Below the pieces are notes generated by a model. It had not been told where the DNA came from, searched no databases, and saw only the letters and a program-made list of their open reading frames with translations. Shown piece after piece: positions 5,798 to 7,215 of a stretch of DNA of 7,215 bases. The first letter of the stretch is position 1, and each line of letters starts with the position of its first letter. Location of the stretch: assembly GCA_013696385.1 (NCBI GenBank), contig JACCYR010000097.1:1-7215 (forward strand). Direction: 5' to 3'. Source of the DNA: Acidobacteriota bacterium (GTDB taxonomy: Bacteria > Acidobacteriota > Blastocatellia > Pyrinomonadales > Pyrinomonadaceae). A program made the position numbers and the translations under genes.

Positions 5798-6499
5798 TTA
5801 AACCTCGCTTAAAACAATAATTTCAGCGCGGCGTTTAGCGTCGTCCAAAAATTCCTCAATGTCGCTGGCGACCTTTTCTTCCGTCAAAGTTCGGTTAATT
5901 TGCAAACGTTTTTGGTCAAGCGGCGGCAGGAGAAGTCCGGGATTTTTGCGTCTAAATTCCGGCGTATAAACTTCACGGTAATACTTGGCTTCGTCTTCGG
6001 GAGTGATGACGACAAATGAGCGAAAACGAAAGTCAAGATAATTTTCGATTGCTACTCGCCGCGCCATAATCTGCTGAAAATTGTCATCGTTAATCGAATC
6101 AAACCCGACCAGTCGCAAACGTTTTTCAAATTCGGCGGTTGACGGAAACTGTGCTAAAATGCGCTCAATTTCTGCTTTAATTTGTTTTTCCGTCGGCGCG
6201 CCACGCGGTACTCTTTCTGCTTCCAAGGCAAATAATCGCTGATTGATGAGAAGCTGCAAGGCGCGGTTGAGGTCATCGGAAGTCGGCGGATTAATCGGCA
6301 CATCCGAATCTAAAGCAAGCTGCCACAAAAGATCCGAATATGTGATAAGTTCGGGAACTCCGACACCATCGCCGACTGTTGCCACCGTTTTATCAACAAC
6401 CTGCTGTGCCTGTGTATTTGCCGAAAATAAAATAAAAAGTAAGACAAATATGCTGAGGCAATTTAAAAATCTTCTTGAATCGGATTTTTTTCTTTTCAT
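5798..6499 (-). CDS. SurA N-terminal-domain-like periplasmic protein without parvulin domain
   Basis: A 233-residue exported protein. Residues 1-31 are a signal peptide: a basic start (KRKK), a hydrophobic core at about 14-27 and the cleavage site TQA-QQ. The mature part opens VVDKTVATVGDGV (34-46), matching the 'vDkivAvVndevI' beginning of SurA N-terminal domains, followed by the helix-rich segment LNRALQLLINQRLFALEAERVPRGAPTEKQI (78-106 region) typical of SurA/PrsA-type chaperones. Residues 153-233 continue with EDEAKYYREVYTPEF and a charged helix, but the parvulin peptidyl-prolyl isomerase repeats of SurA (about 430 residues in E. coli) are absent. It would therefore be a holdase-like chaperone for exported proteins, not an isomerase. 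The ATG at 6499 has only a weak AAAGAG upstream. It diverges from the penicillin-binding protein gene and converges on galE. Confidence 0.75.
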   Translation of the reverse strand: MKRKKSDSRRFLNCLSIFVLLFILFSANTQAQQVVDKTVATVGDGVGVPELITYSDLLWQLALDSDVPINPPTSDDLNRALQLLINQRLFALEAERVPRGAPTEKQIKAEIERILAQFPSTAEFEKRLRLVGFDSINDDNFQQIMARRVAIENYLDFRFRSFVVITPEDEAKYYREVYTPEFRRKNPGLLLPPLDQKRLQINRTLTEEKVASDIEEFLDDAKRRAEIIVLSEV

Positions 6500-6510
6500 A
6501 TGGCTCTTTG

Positions 6511-6539
6511 ATTTTTGAACGAAACAGTAAAACTGTCAA
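6511..6539 (-). promoter_or_regulatory. Candidate sigma70 promoter for the SurA-like gene
   Basis: On the minus strand there is a perfect -35 TTGACA (plus positions 6534-6539), a 17-base spacer and a poor -10 AAAAAT (6511-6516), 12 bases before the start codon, which is a short leader. A perfect dyad ACAGT-AAA-ACTGT (6524-6536) overlaps the -35. Thirteen bases around the -35 (6530-6542) are identical to 3252-3264 before the dehydratase operon. Confidence 0.35.
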
Positions 6540-6594
6540 ATATAAAGAAATCATTCAGACTTCTGATTTCAAAAATCTAATCAACCTCTCAGAT

Positions 6595-6618
6595 GACAAA
6601 CTTTAGTCAAAGTTTGTC
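6595..6618. promoter_or_regulatory. Perfect 10-bp inverted repeat, likely operator
   Basis: GACAAACTTT (6595-6604) and AAAGTTTGTC (6609-6618) pair perfectly around the four-base spacer AGTC. No T-run follows on either strand, so it is not an intrinsic terminator. Its place midway between two divergent genes fits a binding site for a dimeric regulator, or a cruciform/RNA hairpin if transcribed. The half site GACAAACT also occurs at 3249-3256 next to the dehydratase promoter. Confidence 0.5.
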
Positions 6619-6710
6619 GAACTACCGAATAAAACCAAGATATTATCCCGGATAGGACTTCTCAAAAATGATTTAAGGCATTACTGAAACTAAAAACAGC
6701 TAGACAGAAA

Positions 6711-6738
6711 TTGCTAAAAACTTGTAAGATTCTACAAG
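6711..6738 (+). promoter_or_regulatory. Possible promoter for the penicillin-binding protein gene
   Basis: TTGCTA (6711-6716), a 16-base spacer, then TACAAG (6733-6738) is the best pair I can find before the ATG at 6787, but it is weak. A hairpin CTTGTA-AGATTC-TACAAG (6721-6738) overlaps it. The rest of 6619-6786 shows only a small palindrome TATCC-C-GGATA (6644-6654). Confidence 0.2.
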
Positions 6739-6786
6739 GCAACGGTTGGAAACAAAAATCTCACTAATCGAAACAACAAACCAAAG

Positions 6787-7215
6787 ATGCAAAATCAGAT
6801 TCAAGTCAAAAAGAAAAACTCTAAACAGGTCCAGAAAAGGTTTTGGCGCTCGTCGTCGCAGATTACATCTTTCCAACAACCGCCGCCGAGTCTGTTTCGG
6901 CGCATTTTGCGCTTGATTTTTAACCCTATTACGGCTTTAAGTTTTCTGCTTTTGCTGCTATGCGCTTTTTTAACATTGACTTATTTTTGGTTTGAGTATT
7001 CCGACAGAATTGATTTACTACTTAAAGGCGGCGATGTTTTCACGCGCACCGCCGGTATTTATTCCGCGCCGAAAACTTTGAAGGCAGGCGAGGATATTTC
7101 GCTCGAAGATTTAACCGCTTATCTAAAATCGGCGGGTTATATCGAAAAAAACAGCCAAGCGGACGCTTCGCGCAGTCGTTATAAAATCGAAGACAATACT
7201 GTCGAAATCAAACCC
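6787..7215 (+). CDS. Bifunctional penicillin-binding protein, PBP1b-like, N-terminal part
   Basis: The first 143 codons of a gene leaving the right edge in an open frame. A 40-residue basic, proline-containing cytoplasmic tail (KKKNSKQVQKRFW; QPPPSLFRR) precedes one hydrophobic anchor (about 47-69), placing the rest in the periplasm. Residues 84-118 read VFTRTAGIYSAPKTLKAGED followed by ISLEDLTAYLKSAGY. This 'grvYs.p..l..G..ls.e.l...L...GY' pattern is the start of the extracytoplasmic part of PBP1b-like class A enzymes (UB2H-like region). Glycosyltransferase and transpeptidase domains would lie beyond the window. Class A enzymes polymerise and cross-link peptidoglycan. The ATG at 6787 has only a poor CAAAG upstream; no earlier in-frame ATG, GTG or TTG start was found. 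It diverges from the SurA-like gene. Confidence 0.75.
   Translation, partial: MQNQIQVKKKNSKQVQKRFWRSSSQITSFQQPPPSLFRRILRLIFNPITALSFLLLLLCAFLTLTYFWFEYSDRIDLLLKGGDVFTRTAGIYSAPKTLKAGEDISLEDLTAYLKSAGYIEKNSQADASRSRYKIEDNTVEIKP

Larger units (their letters stand above)
6500..6786. other. 287-base divergent regulatory region
   Basis: This AT-rich region between the SurA-like and penicillin-binding protein genes carries no open frame I would call. It is rich in small inverted repeats: ACAGT-AAA-ACTGT (6524-6536), TCAGA-CT-TCTGA (6555-6566), the 10-bp dyad at 6595-6618, TATCC-C-GGATA (6644-6654) and CTTGTA-6-TACAAG (6721-6738). The promoter candidates and the large dyad are listed separately. Confidence 0.6.

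Noticed and set aside
6243..6518. Plus-strand frame of 91 codons over the start of the SurA-like gene
   Set aside because: It is antisense to the signal peptide and N-terminal domain, with no supporting signal.
6595..6618. Intrinsic terminator at the 10-bp dyad
   Set aside because: No T-run on either strand, and no gene ends nearby; both neighbours start here.

Overview
The window is bacterial chromosomal DNA of moderate, fairly low GC content. It holds seven protein genes, two of them cut by the window edges, and nearly all point to the cell envelope. Outer-membrane and periplasmic functions (a Wza-type polysaccharide export protein, a SurA-type chaperone, an HtrA-type protease and a bifunctional penicillin-binding protein) indicate a Gram-negative cell. 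The overall style resembles Acidobacteriota (Blastocatellia/Pyrinomonadales-like genomes), but that placement is an impression; no rRNA or marker gene here fixes it.

Layout from the left. On the minus strand, reading right to left, are a membrane-bound nucleotide-sugar 4,6-dehydratase (1217-3205, WbpM/PglF/CapD type), then 21 bases later a MerR-type regulator with a cobalamin-binding domain (326-1195, CarH/LitR type), then, after a gap with its own candidate promoter, the start of a secreted trypsin-like HtrA protease (1-185, partial). Diverging from the dehydratase on the plus strand is a polysaccharide export protein (3369-4364) that ends in a strong intrinsic terminator (4383-4430). Next is a UDP-glucose 4-epimerase, galE type (4472-5452). 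A 345-base gap follows. It carries a 120-bp hairpin-forming element flanked by TA (5468-5587), which looks like a MITE, and a short imperfect 9-base repeat. On the minus strand is a SurA N-terminal-domain protein with no parvulin domain (5798-6499). Diverging from it across a 287-base regulatory region with a 10-bp perfect dyad is the start of a PBP1b-like penicillin-binding protein (6787-7215, partial).

How the genes may work together: the dehydratase and the epimerase make sugar nucleotides for surface polysaccharide, and the export protein would carry such a polymer across the outer membrane. The B12-binding regulator is cotranscribed with the dehydratase and retains the W-x9-EH signature of adenosylcobalamin photoreceptors. 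The most interesting hypothesis is therefore light- or B12-dependent control of surface polysaccharide. This rests on motif and gene order only. No CRISPR array, tRNA, rRNA or cobalamin riboswitch was seen.
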